DNA from: Ascidia mentula
Lineage: Eukaryota > Chordata > Ascidiacea > Phlebobranchia > Ascidiidae
NCBI GenBank assembly: GCA_947561715.1
Contig: OX387200.1
Location: 10,046,501 to 10,110,500 of the forward strand
DNA length: 64,000 bases
Direction of reading: 5' to 3'
Both the position numbers and the translations under genes were made by a program. The notes below the pieces were generated by a model that worked only from the letters and a program-made list of their open reading frames with translations, was not told where the DNA came from and searched no databases. Below are positions 35,401 through 46,906 of the stretch, one piece after another; positions within the stretch are counted from its first letter, which is position 1; every line of letters begins with the position of its first letter.

Positions 35401-38400
35401 TTAAAAAAAACTGTTTTCGCAGGATTATGAAGTTGAGTAAAAAGGAAAACATTAAACGGAGCACAAAGGTAAATATCCTACACCTATGAGTAGCGACACC
35501 ACATAACTATTCCACTGATAATTACCTACCTCTTCCATAGCGGACTTATACATACTTTTCGCTTCTTTCATGGCTTCTAGAGTTTGTGTCTGTGCAAATT
35601 TCTGAAATTTCGACGAAGTTATGAACACTCTACCAAACACAAAATTCTTAGATATATCGAAGAAAGATTACTTCGTTCATGTCGTTGGCTCTTTTGTAAT
35701 TTGTTTTCTCTATTTCAATTCTCGAATCCAGGAGATCTCGTTCTTCTTTGCTTTGCCGTGATGAGTTATCACATTTGGAGTCAAAGTTGTTCAAAGCATC
35801 AGTCTTGGCAATTTCATGGACTTCATCAAACTGGTCTTTCCTCATCACCACATCGTTGCATTTCTTGGAGAATCAATACTTTTTTACTTAAGTTTTTACT
35901 GTGCTGTTAACTTTGTTTCCAATGAAAGATGATACGAAAAAAAGTTTTATTACCGCAACAGAGTAACAGCAATGAAGATCATTTCAATATTTATCACCAA
36001 GAGAAGAGAAATAGACAGTTTGGTTTGGTTTAGTATTACGCGTACAGCATATGTATATCGCAAATTCAACACATGTCATTTGTTTAAAACAGAAGTATCA
36101 AAACCTCGGGATGCAAACTTCAAGAAATTTAGTTAAACAGTGTAATATCACTCACCACATCCATTAATTGAATATATTTTCGAATTGCAACAAGGGATTC
36201 TTTTTCCAGATGACGCCTCAAGTCTTCCTGTGCATAATACAAAACATCGCATTACAAAATAATTTCCACAAAAAACAACATATATATTTACACACAACAA
36301 AGCACTTAGTATATTGTATACCCGACCTTTTTGTGATTATTGGTTTCCTGGAACCTCCTCAGGGCTTGGGCGATCAAGTCATGCAGTTTTACACGATATT
36401 TTTCCACAATTTCTAGTGGAAGATCGTTTGTTTTTTCTTTGTATAGTTGTAAAGCTTCTTGGCGGCAAGTTTGAGAAATCTCCTTCAATGTTTGTTCGTC
36501 CATGTGTTGACCACCACTGCACTAAAAAGCGATTCACAATTGGCCATTTTGTATCCAGAAACATAAATATAATCTGTAACTTACGTCATCAAGAGCCTTC
36601 ACATAAATTTCCTCAGCTTCCGATGCAGCTTCTCGAGCTGTAAATTTACTTCGTTCCTAAAATGATAATTGTTTTCATTACATTTCTGCAAACGTGTATT
36701 TCCAAGGTTAATATCTGTTAACTTTCGTTTAAGTCAATAATCAGTGTGATATTAAAATAGAATCAATCAATCATCATTTGATAGGCATTAGAAAATGTTA
36801 CCTCGTAATAATGAAACATAAATATTCATACTTTGTTACAACTAATTTCAAACCTTTTGAGTTTTATTGATTTGTTCAAATACAGCAAACTCCTGTTCAA
36901 TGAGCTCTTTCAAATTACTTCGATATTGCTGAATAAACTTTTCGTCCCCAAATTTGGGTTTTTGGTCGAATATTTCTAACGCTTTTGTCAGGCAAGCGTT
37001 GTGAGTTTTCCTCAAGTCTCCTTCACTGATGAACTTGTCCTTGCATCTCTAAAAGAAACACATAAATTTATGATGTACAGTAACATAAATCCAATAAATA
37101 TCAGAACAACGTTAACAGTTTGGTTAGAAAAATAATACCACATAGATCTACCTTGTTCATTTCATCCTTATATGCAGCTTTGCACTCCTGGAGAGTTGTC
37201 AAGATGGCAGCTTTGGCCGTTGCCTTTGCAACACCACAAACGTTACTTTACTTATCAAAGAAATATGAATGTGTAGGGATATCTTTTTGACCTTATGCAA
37301 GGTTTTGAGAACTAACCTGCAAAATGGTGCCAACTTCAGGCATATCTCCACTGGCAAACACTTTAAAATATGCAAGGGTATAATCAACAAGTTCTCTACC
37401 AGTGACAATTTTGTTGTTGATTTTTTTCAACACAATTTGTTTGGGAGAGAAGAGTGTATGCACCAAAATGTCAACTGCTCCCAAAAACTCTTCTTCGATA
37501 TCTAAAGATTGCAGTAAATGTACTCAAAATTAATCAATGATTGAATTGTTTGCATAACGAGCATACGCGTACCCTTTAAGTGAAGAAAGTTTTTTTGTTC
37601 TTCACTTCTAACTGCAACTTCCTTGCCAGGATAAGGCATCAGACAACACGAAACTCGTTCAAAAGATTGAAGAAGATTTTTTCGAACAGATTCTGTATCT
37701 TTGTGTTCGAGTTGTGTGTGCAGTACATCTTTCAATACTTTTTCACCGCCATTGAAGTCATATGTGTAAGAAGGATCAGGCCAATCTCGAATAAGGAACA
37801 TCAAATCCTTAAATGCATTTCAATGTAGGCTACTTTGAAATTAGAACAAAAACAGCATGTACCTACACGGAAATTCGTTTTGGTCAGAGTGGTCCTACTT
37901 TATAAGGCAAATTCAATATGTTATAAGTTGTTTAAAGTGTCGATAAACGACTATATAGACGAGTAATTCCAATTCATTGGTGCCTGCGGACCTTTTATTG
38001 CCTTGTGGTCCGGTGAAAACACAATGTCAGCATGGTTGTGCAATTTTATAATGTTCGAATAAAAGGTTACTTGGTGGCAAAAAAATCGGAAACTAATGGC
38101 TTTCAAATGGTATAAACTTGTTGAATGTAACAAGGTGTACCAACCTGAAATGGCTTTTCACTACGATTTGGATTTCTTTTGGCTGCTTTTCCATATTCAG
38201 TAAAAAGCTGCAAAACAAATGCTTGCTGCTTCACCGATGAAAATATCAAAATAAACTAGGAACTGACCTGGAGATGCTGCAGTTTGTCTTCTTGCAACTG
38301 TTTAGACACGTTGTAAATTTGGACAGAGCTTATTAAAGTACTGAGTCCAAATATAACAGAGCAGTCATTTACGTTAGACGTTGGGTCAAATGACCCTTGT

Positions 38401-40577
38401 GTGTCCATTAGAAACAGTGCCACCTTTAAAAAAATATTAACAAAAGTATTGAAACAGTTGTGCTTTAAAAAACATTTAGTGATACATATATTCACACACA
38501 CATCGCTTGAAACAGAATCACCCGCTACTATGTAGATAAATATGTTATAGGCCTATGTAGTGTGTGTGCATTATTCTATTACTAAAGAGGCATTGATCGC
38601 TGGGAAATCATCTGTACATGTGGTTTTGGTCCCCATACTCGAAATTAGAAGTCATCTGTTACATATACATGCTACAGACGGACGAACATGTACGATAAAG
38701 CTAGACATCCAGAAATATTTTGTTTAATGCTTCATGCGACTAATTAGACACAGTCTAGATTTTTTTACTTTTCCATCCGGCGTTTCAATGAAAAACGGTT
38801 CGTCCCAAATCCATATTCCCTGAGTATGTTTATTTGCTCCTCCCCGCCAAACGAATCCTTTGTTGAGTTCATCCTGTTTCGCATCCAGCCATTTATCAGT
38901 CTATGATTAAATGGTAAAAGTTGTATGAGTTCTACTAACAACAAAAAAAACAAAACAATACGTACCGCTTTTTTTTTGTTGGCCCACAGAAATCGTAAGA
39001 AAAAGTTTAAAATAAAAGATTTTCCTTGTCGAAAAGCTCCGGCAACGGAATAAATTGCAACAGGTGTATTGACTACATCTCGATGTTCGAAGATGTTTTG
39101 GATTTCATGTTGGTTAATGCAATACCCTCTCCCCCCAATTTGTGGTGAAACAATTTGTACAGCTTTGTGGCGCATGGGTTGTTGTGAACCGCCATCGAAT
39201 CTTGGCAAACCTAAACATATGATCCAAAAATGACCAATTGAAAAACGAGCAACAAATTTTCTGGAAAGATAGGGCAACAGAAAAAATATACAAATACAAA
39301 TTTACCAAACACATCTTGCGACTCAACATTGCGATGTGGAAACAAATTTGCATGGTGACATATACTGCTGGTTGCTGGGAGCCCTGTAATATTAATGTAC
39401 GTTGTGTTTACTTCCTCAGGCTTACGGGAAACTTACAGGTAGTTTCTCACTCTAACTCAATTCATTGTATTGTCTTTAAAATCTACCTGGAATGTATCCG
39501 ATGTCACTATTACTCAGCACTTCAATGAGTAAATTCAAAGTTGAGTTGTTGATATCAGCACCTGGTATAAAATCTAATATTAAAAACGGAAATATTAAAT
39601 ATTAACGATACTGCAACCATATTACTATATTGCCTTTACAACGCATCATTGCTGTACACGCAGCAGCATATTCAATTGTTGTAAAGAAGCAACAAAGCAT
39701 GGCAGTAAATAAGACTATCAATAAGGGACAATCGCAGTTTTGGACTATATAATATTTCATTTAAGGAGCAAAGTTTGTTTGCTCGTACATGATGTGTTAT
39801 GACATCCCACAACAAACATTAGTGTCAACAACTATTATGCAAATCATCAGTCGTTCGTCACACATAGTATTGTTTGCTACATTTCACTTACTTGCAGACA
39901 TCTTTAATATCGCTAAAGTCATACAACAATACAATATAAAACAAACATTCATAAAAACTCACAAACTGACAATCAGGTTTTTACGTTTTTTGTCAAGCGT
40001 TAACATTTGGTCTGACGCCACAATGTTATCTTATTTTTGGTGCCTGGTACTTACATTCTTCGACAGTTTCTGTTTTGCCTAAATGCAATTTTTTTCCCGC
40101 AAAAGGATTTAGGGCTGCGCTACACGAGTTTTGGTGAATAACTCCTATCTAAACCGATGCATTTTCAGCCAATCTTTACCCGCGACATTGTAACGTCAGA
40201 CCCAAGATAAAAAACAAACAAAGGGATGAAAAGCGGTTGCTCTACTGTTTGATTCGGAGGTATGCCAGGCTTGGTGCGTGGGCAAAAATAGTTTGTGACG
40301 TACTTTTATTAAAAAAAAGTTGTTATCAAATGACAATGCCTTTTGTATTTTGGAGTAATTTATGCGAATGCGCAAGGACGCATTTTTTCAACAGGAGCAA
40401 AGAGTTATCTTAATCAATAGCATATCGCTAAACGTTAACTTTCATACCAAGGTTTTTAGCAACTTGTCTTATATTCGGTTCTTTAAATCCCATCTCCTGT
40501 AATGTGGTCAAAGTTTCATTACGGTCGCTGTTGGAATTGTCACTATCTTCGTCGGTGTCCCAGGGATTGTTGGCCAT
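32106..40577 (-). CDS. Atlastin-like GTPase B' with UBA-like N-terminus and six helical-bundle units
   Basis: Intact gene. Exons: 40448-40577, 39487-39561, 38966-39210, 38769-38900, 38268-38423, 38145-38207, 37573-37807, 37317-37501, then pairs 37152-37223/36854-37048, 36585-36656/36327-36521, 36156-36227/35672-35863, 35530-35601/35091-35285, 34862-34933/34500-34691, 34282-34353, and one of three last exons. The shared part is 874 residues; full proteins would be 1039, 954 or 987. Residues 1-68 contain a UBA-like [17 protein letters not shown]. The G domain has [25 protein letters not shown] and RDW, closer to atlastin than to GBP. Each helical unit is a 24-residue exon (A...A...Y...M) plus a 65-residue exon (C..YVDP..L...H, ending N..K), matching the single three-helix bundle of animal atlastins. 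Membrane remodelling is the family role; the function of six units is unknown. Confidence 0.87.
32918..33160 (-). CDS. Gene B' last exon b: short basic tail
   Basis: 80 residues starting LCDRGYVNP and ending WKIVRSLF. It keeps the frame and stop of the B copy with conservative amino-acid changes, which supports it as real coding sequence. Confidence 0.75.
   Translation of the reverse strand: MCDRGYVNPEDLDRAHEQCKSELLQNIRFRSFGEDISFQRTQTYEREMEEMFKTIKKNNEAKKGVWDYVKQGWKIVRSLF
33358..33855 (-). CDS. Gene B' last exon a: PPxY tail
   Basis: 165 residues starting LCDGQYVDP and ending [18 protein letters not shown]. The PPPPY motif is identical to that of copy B. The nearby acceptor and the length are unchanged. 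Confidence 0.75.
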   Translation of the reverse strand, partial: LCDGQYVDPVALEKENDSLCRDIQSKIRENIPAPEVADRMSDQFRQYANERFQSISLLNEKNKNLWYKQVLPKIGEALLYGATAFFTNLSHPRRWIMAGISGLSRLLTSFHDDKEGSSLKQDCETFRDKKFPFLSMQPSSSVDPRPNPSPPPSPPPPYTKTTPKE

Positions 40578-40739
40578 CATTGACTTTCAGCAGCAGAATA
40601 AGCACAGTTTCTTGATATATCTTTTTTTAAGACAAAACTAAAACAAACGCTGTTGCCATGCCATGCCTAGTAACAACGTAAAACACAGGTTTAAGTGAAA
40701 TCAGTATGGGTCCAAAATATATGTAACAGTTGTGTAATG

Positions 40740-40850
40740 CCCAGCACCAAAACGTCTGCTACCTATGCTGTGTCTGGCAACTAGTTCCTCTTTTTGGAGA
40801 ACATAACAAACCGCTTGACTGAGTATGTTTCCCCCCCGCATATTAGACCA
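40740..40850 (-). pseudogene. Decayed repeat fragment (QKEELVAKHS family), copy 3
   Basis: The minus strand reads VLQKEELVARHSIGSRRFGA and then diverges. It lies about 160 bp upstream of the B' start codon. It is too short to be a gene alone. Confidence 0.35.
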
Positions 40851-41109
40851 TAAAGTCCCCAACAAACCCGGAAACGTATTTGCTACGTCGACAATTACTC
40901 AAAACTAAACCCACACCATTTTTTGGTCTCCCTGGTAAACCGCGGCTTCCTTTCTAAATGCGCTTGACAAGAGAAACACATCGCACACGAGTGTTTTATC
41001 GTATAAAATTTTATTATATTTTATTTTTTAGACAAAACTAAAACAAACGCTGTTGCCATGCCATGCCTAGTGACAACGTGAAACACAAGTTTAAGTGATA
41101 TCAGAAGCC

Positions 41110-41373
41110 CTAATATATGTCACAGTTGTGTCGTGACTTTTCTTCACCTAAAGCTTTCACCGCGTTTGTGAATATTCGTTTAAGCACGAAAGTTACTGCT
41201 TCATAAATATCCTCCACTGTGCTGCGATTGTCTTCAACTATGGTTAACTGCGCCATTAAAATGTCAATTTCCGCAGCACCAGAACCCCTGCTACCTATGC
41301 TGTGTTTGGCAACTAGTTCCTCTTTCTGGAGGACATAAGAAACCGCTTGACAGAGTATGTTTTCCCCGCGCAA
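41110..41373 (-). pseudogene. Repeat fragment (QKEELVAKHS family), copy 4, most complete
   Basis: An 87-codon frame: RGENILCQAVSYVLQKEELV, then AKHSIGSRGSGAAEIDILMA, then EDIYEAV and a stop after HNCDIY. It is the longest uninterrupted member. It resembles no family I know. Five copies flank the 5' sides of B and B', so this is a local repeat or an exon of a decayed tandem gene. Confidence 0.4.
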
Positions 41374-41979
41374 TTATCCATAAAAATACTTGAAACGTAT
41401 TTGCTACCCACACCATTTTTTTGTGTCGCTGGTAAACTGCGGCGCCCTTTCTAAATGTGCTTGACAACATAAACACATCGCACACAAGTGTATTATCGTA
41501 GGAAATGTTATACGCAGAAGGGTGTTGAAGTTTATATTATGGCAAACAAAAAGTTGTTCAACAGAGCTGTCAATGAAGTTTAATTGTAGTAATGTCACAT
41601 AAAATAGTTCACTTACAATTGTGTTTTCTGGTACCGGGATTGTGTGTTGACAATTCGTTACAAACACTTCTATATACTAATGCAAGCCACGGCAAGCCTG
41701 GAGTAACCATAAAGGAAGTTTTTTTCGTTTTCTTAAATCCTCAAAATAGAATCTTGCAACTTTTCTTGCTATATAGGCACAAATAAAAAGGCTTGTGACA
41801 TATTGATATACAAACGCGAATGCCTATGAAAGCAGTTTTTGAGCAGAGTAGAAAGTAATCTTTAATTAATAGCTTATTGCCAAAGAAACATTTGTGGCGC
41901 GTCTCTTTCTTTGTTTAAGTACTATTAGTCATCAGATTTATTACTATCGTTGACGTCGTCAACATAAATAGCCTCCACT

Positions 41980-42170
41980 AAACTACTAAACTGCGATGAA
42001 CTTTAACTGTAGTCAACTGCGCAATTAAAAACAAATGTCCTTGAGCACCAAGACGTCTGCTACCTAGGCTGTGTCTGGCAACTAGTTCCTCTTTCTGGAA
42101 AACATAAAAGAAATCCGCTTCACTGAGTTTGTTTGCCCTACCTAAATACGCGATAACGGCGTCGACATGA
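41980..42170 (-). pseudogene. Decayed repeat fragment (QKEELVAKHS family), copy 5
   Basis: The minus strand encodes YLGRANKLSEADFFYVFQKE, then ELVARHSLGSRRLGAQGHL. It is the partner of 14,040-14,230. Confidence 0.35.
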
Positions 42171-42865
42171 GGAAATATAAGCTTTGAAATCAGATATTTC
42201 ACAAAGCTACAAAAAACAATGAAAGATTCAAAACATACTGTTTTTACATTGATTTGTTTGTAATATAGGGTGATGCCCGTCCATGGTTCTCTGTCCTCAT
42301 ATATCAGACAGTTGAAAAAAATATTGACCGACAGGCTACAATATATTTAATCACATTAATCTGTTGCAGTACATCATAAAGCCATAGAACTCGTAAGCAC
42401 AAGCTTGATAAGCGCATGACATTAAAAAATAAAACCCGATGAAGCTTTCAGGTATAAATTTGATGCAGTGATGACATGGCAATGAAATATAAAGCTGTAA
42501 TATAAGAAATTTGACAAAGCAACAAGACAGCACAAGTAACGTTAAAGGTTCCCTTGTAAGTAAAAGATTCTGTGTTGTGAAAACAGAACAGAAACCGCAG
42601 ACTTCGGGAACAGATAAGAACGCATTGAAAATGTATAGTATGGACATGAGCATTAAAAGTTTACATGCTCTAAAATATTTTACGTAAATGCTAACCAATA
42701 TCATACAGGCGTTTGTTTGAACATACCCTTTAACACAAATTTAGCCATCGTACATCTGCTTTTGATGCAGGCGAAGACTCGTCTAGTTGGTTACGCATAT
42801 TACAAAATCTTTTAATCTTCCAGCACAAGCTCGTACCGTGGACAATAAACAAACTGGAAGGATGC

Positions 42866-45800
42866 TCATCTCAGCAACAAGCGGACAAAATCCCGAGCAA
42901 GATCTTCCCGCATGTTTTCCTGAATTAAAACCGAAGAAAAAAATCCATTAAATTGAAGATTGTAATATGAACGCACAAGTAATTTAAATTATTGTTGTCC
43001 AGTAGAACTGACGAGTCTCATTGTCATTAACGATATCCTATATGAAGGAAATATGTTTACTGCGTTTACCCTGGCCAGTGGCCGCCATACTTTTTTGCTG
43101 GTGTTATTTTTGGCGTGTAAATACAAATACATTAATACTTATTTCATAAAACTTGTGTTATGTTAAATACTATGAACAAACAAAGTTGTGTTTCCCAATT
43201 AATCGTTGCTTTACCAGGAGTAATTGACGAGCGAATTCGTTGATTTGGTCAAGCAGTTCCTGGCCGATTTCATTAAACTTAGAGACCGGATCATGGGGAC
43301 CACTTTCCTCAAATGCCTTGACTGCAGCTGCTTTACAAAGAGCGTGGGCCAACTTGAATCCTTCACTGTTCAAATCGCGAATTTGTCGCTGTGACATAAA
43401 CAGATTAAAGTCCTATGCATTCCTAACGTTTTTTCTGTTTGTCTCCTCATCCGTTGAGTAACATTACATTATTTAGGACTTTTGTACACGGATCTATGCT
43501 GTCGTAGAATAAAACGAATATCGTACAATAAAAACAGAATCTCATTATTAATACAGGTTATCAATCCGAAACATTTAAATATGAGATTTGGTAAAAGAGT
43601 TTGCTGTACTGTTCGTTTCATAATGAGACATAATTCGGCATATTTTCTTGTCAAACTAGTATGGAAAGACTGATTCGAAATGAGAAATTTACAAAATCGC
43701 AAAAATAATCACATACTTTCATATATAACAACCTACGTTTTAAAAGCTGTGGTTAGAGTGCTTACAATAAATTTCCATATTGGACACCGCACATTGAACA
43801 GGCTATGTTAAGGTCCAATACTTTCAGACAATTTTTGTCGGTATCTCGGCCTTGTTTGTGATTGTAGAATCACTGATAACTTTTTAAAGTGTCTCGAGCG
43901 TCGCAACTGAGTACTATTATGTTAATTCACAGGCTCCTGTAGGTGCCACCTTCAAAATTCCGCCAACCTTAAGGTTATAAACTGTACCTTGTCGGGGTTA
44001 AAATTCAAAAAAAGTTAACGATTAACTTTCTTCATAAACGATTTACGAAAAGAGAGGACGCTGTATGCCGGGGTTTGGTTGTGTTCGTTCCTTGGGTGAA
44101 AATTGCTTTCGACAAGTGTTTTGGTTTCCATGTTGTGGCAATTTTTAATTCGTATTGAATGCGTTTAAATGACCGTGGTATTCTTAACAATTAAGATATT
44201 GGGGACTGGCGACCTTGACGGATTACAAAGTACATAACACATAATACCTGGCACATGCTCTGCTTGTAGGCGGCTAAGGACAATTTTTTTCGTTCTCGAA
44301 ATGATGCCACAGCTTTATCCTGAAACAAAACAGTGATAAAAGCCTGGTTTGACAAAAAAAATTTGTTTTTGGTTTTAATGTGTTAATTTGTAGCAGTATT
44401 TCTGTTTCTCACAATAAATGCTCGATGGTAAGTTTACATACTTTATTTGTTGTTTAGTGGCAGGTTATTTCGTTAATCTTACTAAGCTCAGTTGCTGAAA
44501 AGCTGGTTTTAATCTGGCAGCCTCCCGTTTCACTTCCTCCACCTCTCTGTCTGTTCGCGAACCCATTTTCAAAGCAGTCAGAACAGACAACGCCCCTTGC
44601 AGGGAAGCAGAATGCGCCACTTCCAATCTCAGCAACCCAAGAAAAGATGCCTCTGCCTTCTTTTGTAAGGAAATACTTTTGTTTTATTTAACATCTTAAA
44701 ACATTCCAAATTACTAACAAAAATCAAACATTTTGTGATTTACCTGCTTCATAGATGCTTTGTATTTCTCCAAAGCTGCAATTTTGGCTTTTCTAACAGC
44801 ATCTTGCATAGCATTCTAATAAGTTTTATACGCGTAAGTTATAAACCAGATTAAACTTGAGACGTGGGTACTTTTGTTTGTTTGCTTAATGTTTCCTTTT
44901 CATGACGAATGGCAGTGTACAAATCGGAAAGTGCTTCTTGCTTAACATCACCGCCAAGTCCGAATTCCACAGCATTAAATTGTTTCATTGCCGCAGCAAA
45001 GGCGGCATCATGAACTGCATCAATGTTACAAACCGCATTGCTGGTCAAAGCCTAAAAAGTCAATAGTCAATAGACATTACTTTTATTGGTGTAAATATTG
45101 GATTTAAATGTAAGTCACCCAGACTAACCACCTTATTCATCGTTGCTGTGTACACAGTTTTTGCTTGGACGCTTGCTTGAGTAAACTCTGACTGTAAATC
45201 TTGCTGTAAAATCATAATGCAAATTATATATTTGCTCAAAAACGTGGTCGTCACGAGCACATCATAGTAACAAACCTTTTTATTATTATTTTCATCAAGA
45301 AACTGGTGAAACTTTCGACGCAAGTTTCCGTTCAATACCGTCTCGAACTCATCTATTTCATCCTCTCCAAAATACGAGCATAGACGGTGAAAATGATCGA
45401 CAGCTTCTTGTGCACAAAGTTCGTCTAAGGCGTTTAATTTGGTTGGGTCGGCGTACTTGCATTTTGTATGCTGGAGGTAACAAATACATTGGAAGCTTGA
45501 TTCGCTCAAAGCAGAACAAACATTGTCGCGATGATGTTTGCTTTTAGAGATGGTACTTACCAGAAATGTGTTGGTTTGTTCGACACCAAAACCCCGGTTT
45601 ACAATATTAAAGTAACATAATAAAGTGAAAATTCAACACAAGACTAGTTCGTGAGCTACATACACACATTTTACAATTTATGTCTAGTTTAATCTCAACC
45701 TGTCGATTAGCCTACATAAAGCAGCATTTCAGGTCGAGCTGCAGCAGGTTTTGTTGGGCAACTGTAATGAACTTTGGTGTAAGTTGCACGTTCAAATAAA

Positions 45801-45914
45801 AACCCTGACATGTTTGAGATATGTAGGTAAAACATTTTACAATACCTCATTCATTTTCTTGACATAGTGCTTTTCGGCTGCCGCCACATTGGCCATTAAG
45901 CGTTTTCGAACATC
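42866..45914 (-). CDS. Gene X: helical-bundle repeat protein without GTPase head (5' end unknown)
   Basis: Exons: 45846-45914 (23 residues), 45276-45470 (65), 45132-45203 (24), 44872-45051 (60), 44744-44815 (24), 44483-44659 (59), 44248-44319 (24), 43215-43388 (58), 42866-42919 (17 plus stop). This is the same alternation of 24- and about 60-65-residue phase-0 exons as in B and B', and the 45,276-45,470 exon keeps CKYADP..L....C...A and ends NNNKK. Later pairs are more diverged. No P-loop or other G-domain exon was found between 45,915 and the DDX54 3' end, so the gene appears headless, unless an exon was missed. It ends in a short tail RDFVRLLLR with no membrane segment. The start codon is not identified; Met within the first listed exon is possible. 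Confidence 0.6.
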
Positions 45915-46906
45915 CTGTGAATGAAACATTAATGCAGTTGTACCCTAATCGCATTATTACAATGTATCTTACTGCGTTGGTCATGACCCTTGTAAGCTGG
46001 ATGCCTAGAGGTTCGTTTACCTTGACAATGAACTAACTGTAGGGCAGATGTCTGCAAAACCACCTTTGCCTCAACAAATCTGTGAAAGAGGAACCAATGT
46101 GTTTTGTTACGCTTCGCAAGTTGTGACGTTTTCCACGTGATATGACGCAAGCCCAGTCAACAAAAGAAAGGCAATTAATCTCTAACTCTTTACACGCACC
46201 GGTACCATTGCTATACCTGTACTTAGTAGTTTTAATCGTAACACAGGTGAAATTTTTTTATCTAACTGTGACATATGGAGATATACTACTGTGGCTTTGC
46301 TAAACCAACATTTTACGCTTGTGTTGGTAAAATGGGCAGTGTGAAAAGATTTGTATTATGTCATAGTAAAGTTTAATTTAAAATCCAAATGCCCACGCTA
46401 CCAGTAATCTGAGCAATCACGGTTCACGCGAATAGTTTTATTGTTACATTAAATTTCTCAGTACTCATTCAAAAACCTATTTCACCTTCAACTGGGTTGC
46501 AAACGTTTGTAGGTCTGTGCTAATGCCGAAAGTCCGAAGCTACTCTATATTGCACTGTCATACCTTAGTTAATAAATACCCAATCAAAGCAGCTTCTGCT
46601 AAACTAAAAAAAGTCTTGCCTCCGTTCGTAGTGCAAGAAAGTGTGCGAACAACTGGACTAGTAGATATCACTTCTGTGCGTATGACGTTGAGCAGTGTTT
46701 TGGGAGCAAGAAGCGCGTGAGGTTAAAACACTCCAATCGTTTTTTCGGGATGTGCAAATGTTAAAATTTAAGCGATTTATGTCGACATCCTACTATCTAA
46801 CCAGGCCAAAATCATTTCACAATTAAATCGAAGGCGAACTAGTGCAGCTAAATGCGTTTAAACATTAAAAGTTTTATTTTCTCAATATCGCAACACCAAT
46901 AAGAAC
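45915..46906. other. Spacer between gene X and DDX54
   Basis: No G-domain or helical exon is visible. A plus-strand frame at 46,517-46,720 has no recognisable features. The promoter and first exon of gene X should lie here but could not be fixed. Confidence 0.45.

Larger units (their letters stand above)
26966..42540. repeat. Segmental duplication, right copy
   Basis: This is the partner of 236-14,575. It is about 1.2 kb longer, partly because of an insertion of about 460 bases at 30,603-31,065 and extra decayed fragments between 40.7 and 42.2 kb. It begins inside the intron after exon 9 of the A-type gene, so A' has lost its 3' half. It contains an intact B' gene. Sequence left of 26,966 is unrelated to the left copy. 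Confidence 0.93.

Noticed and set aside
46019-46079. Possible upstream exon of gene X with good AG and GT sites
   Set aside because: Its end phase does not fit the next exon (45,846-45,914), so it was not joined.
46517-46720. Plus-strand 67-residue frame as first exon or small gene
   Set aside because: No recognisable motif, and the neighbouring genes run on the other strand.
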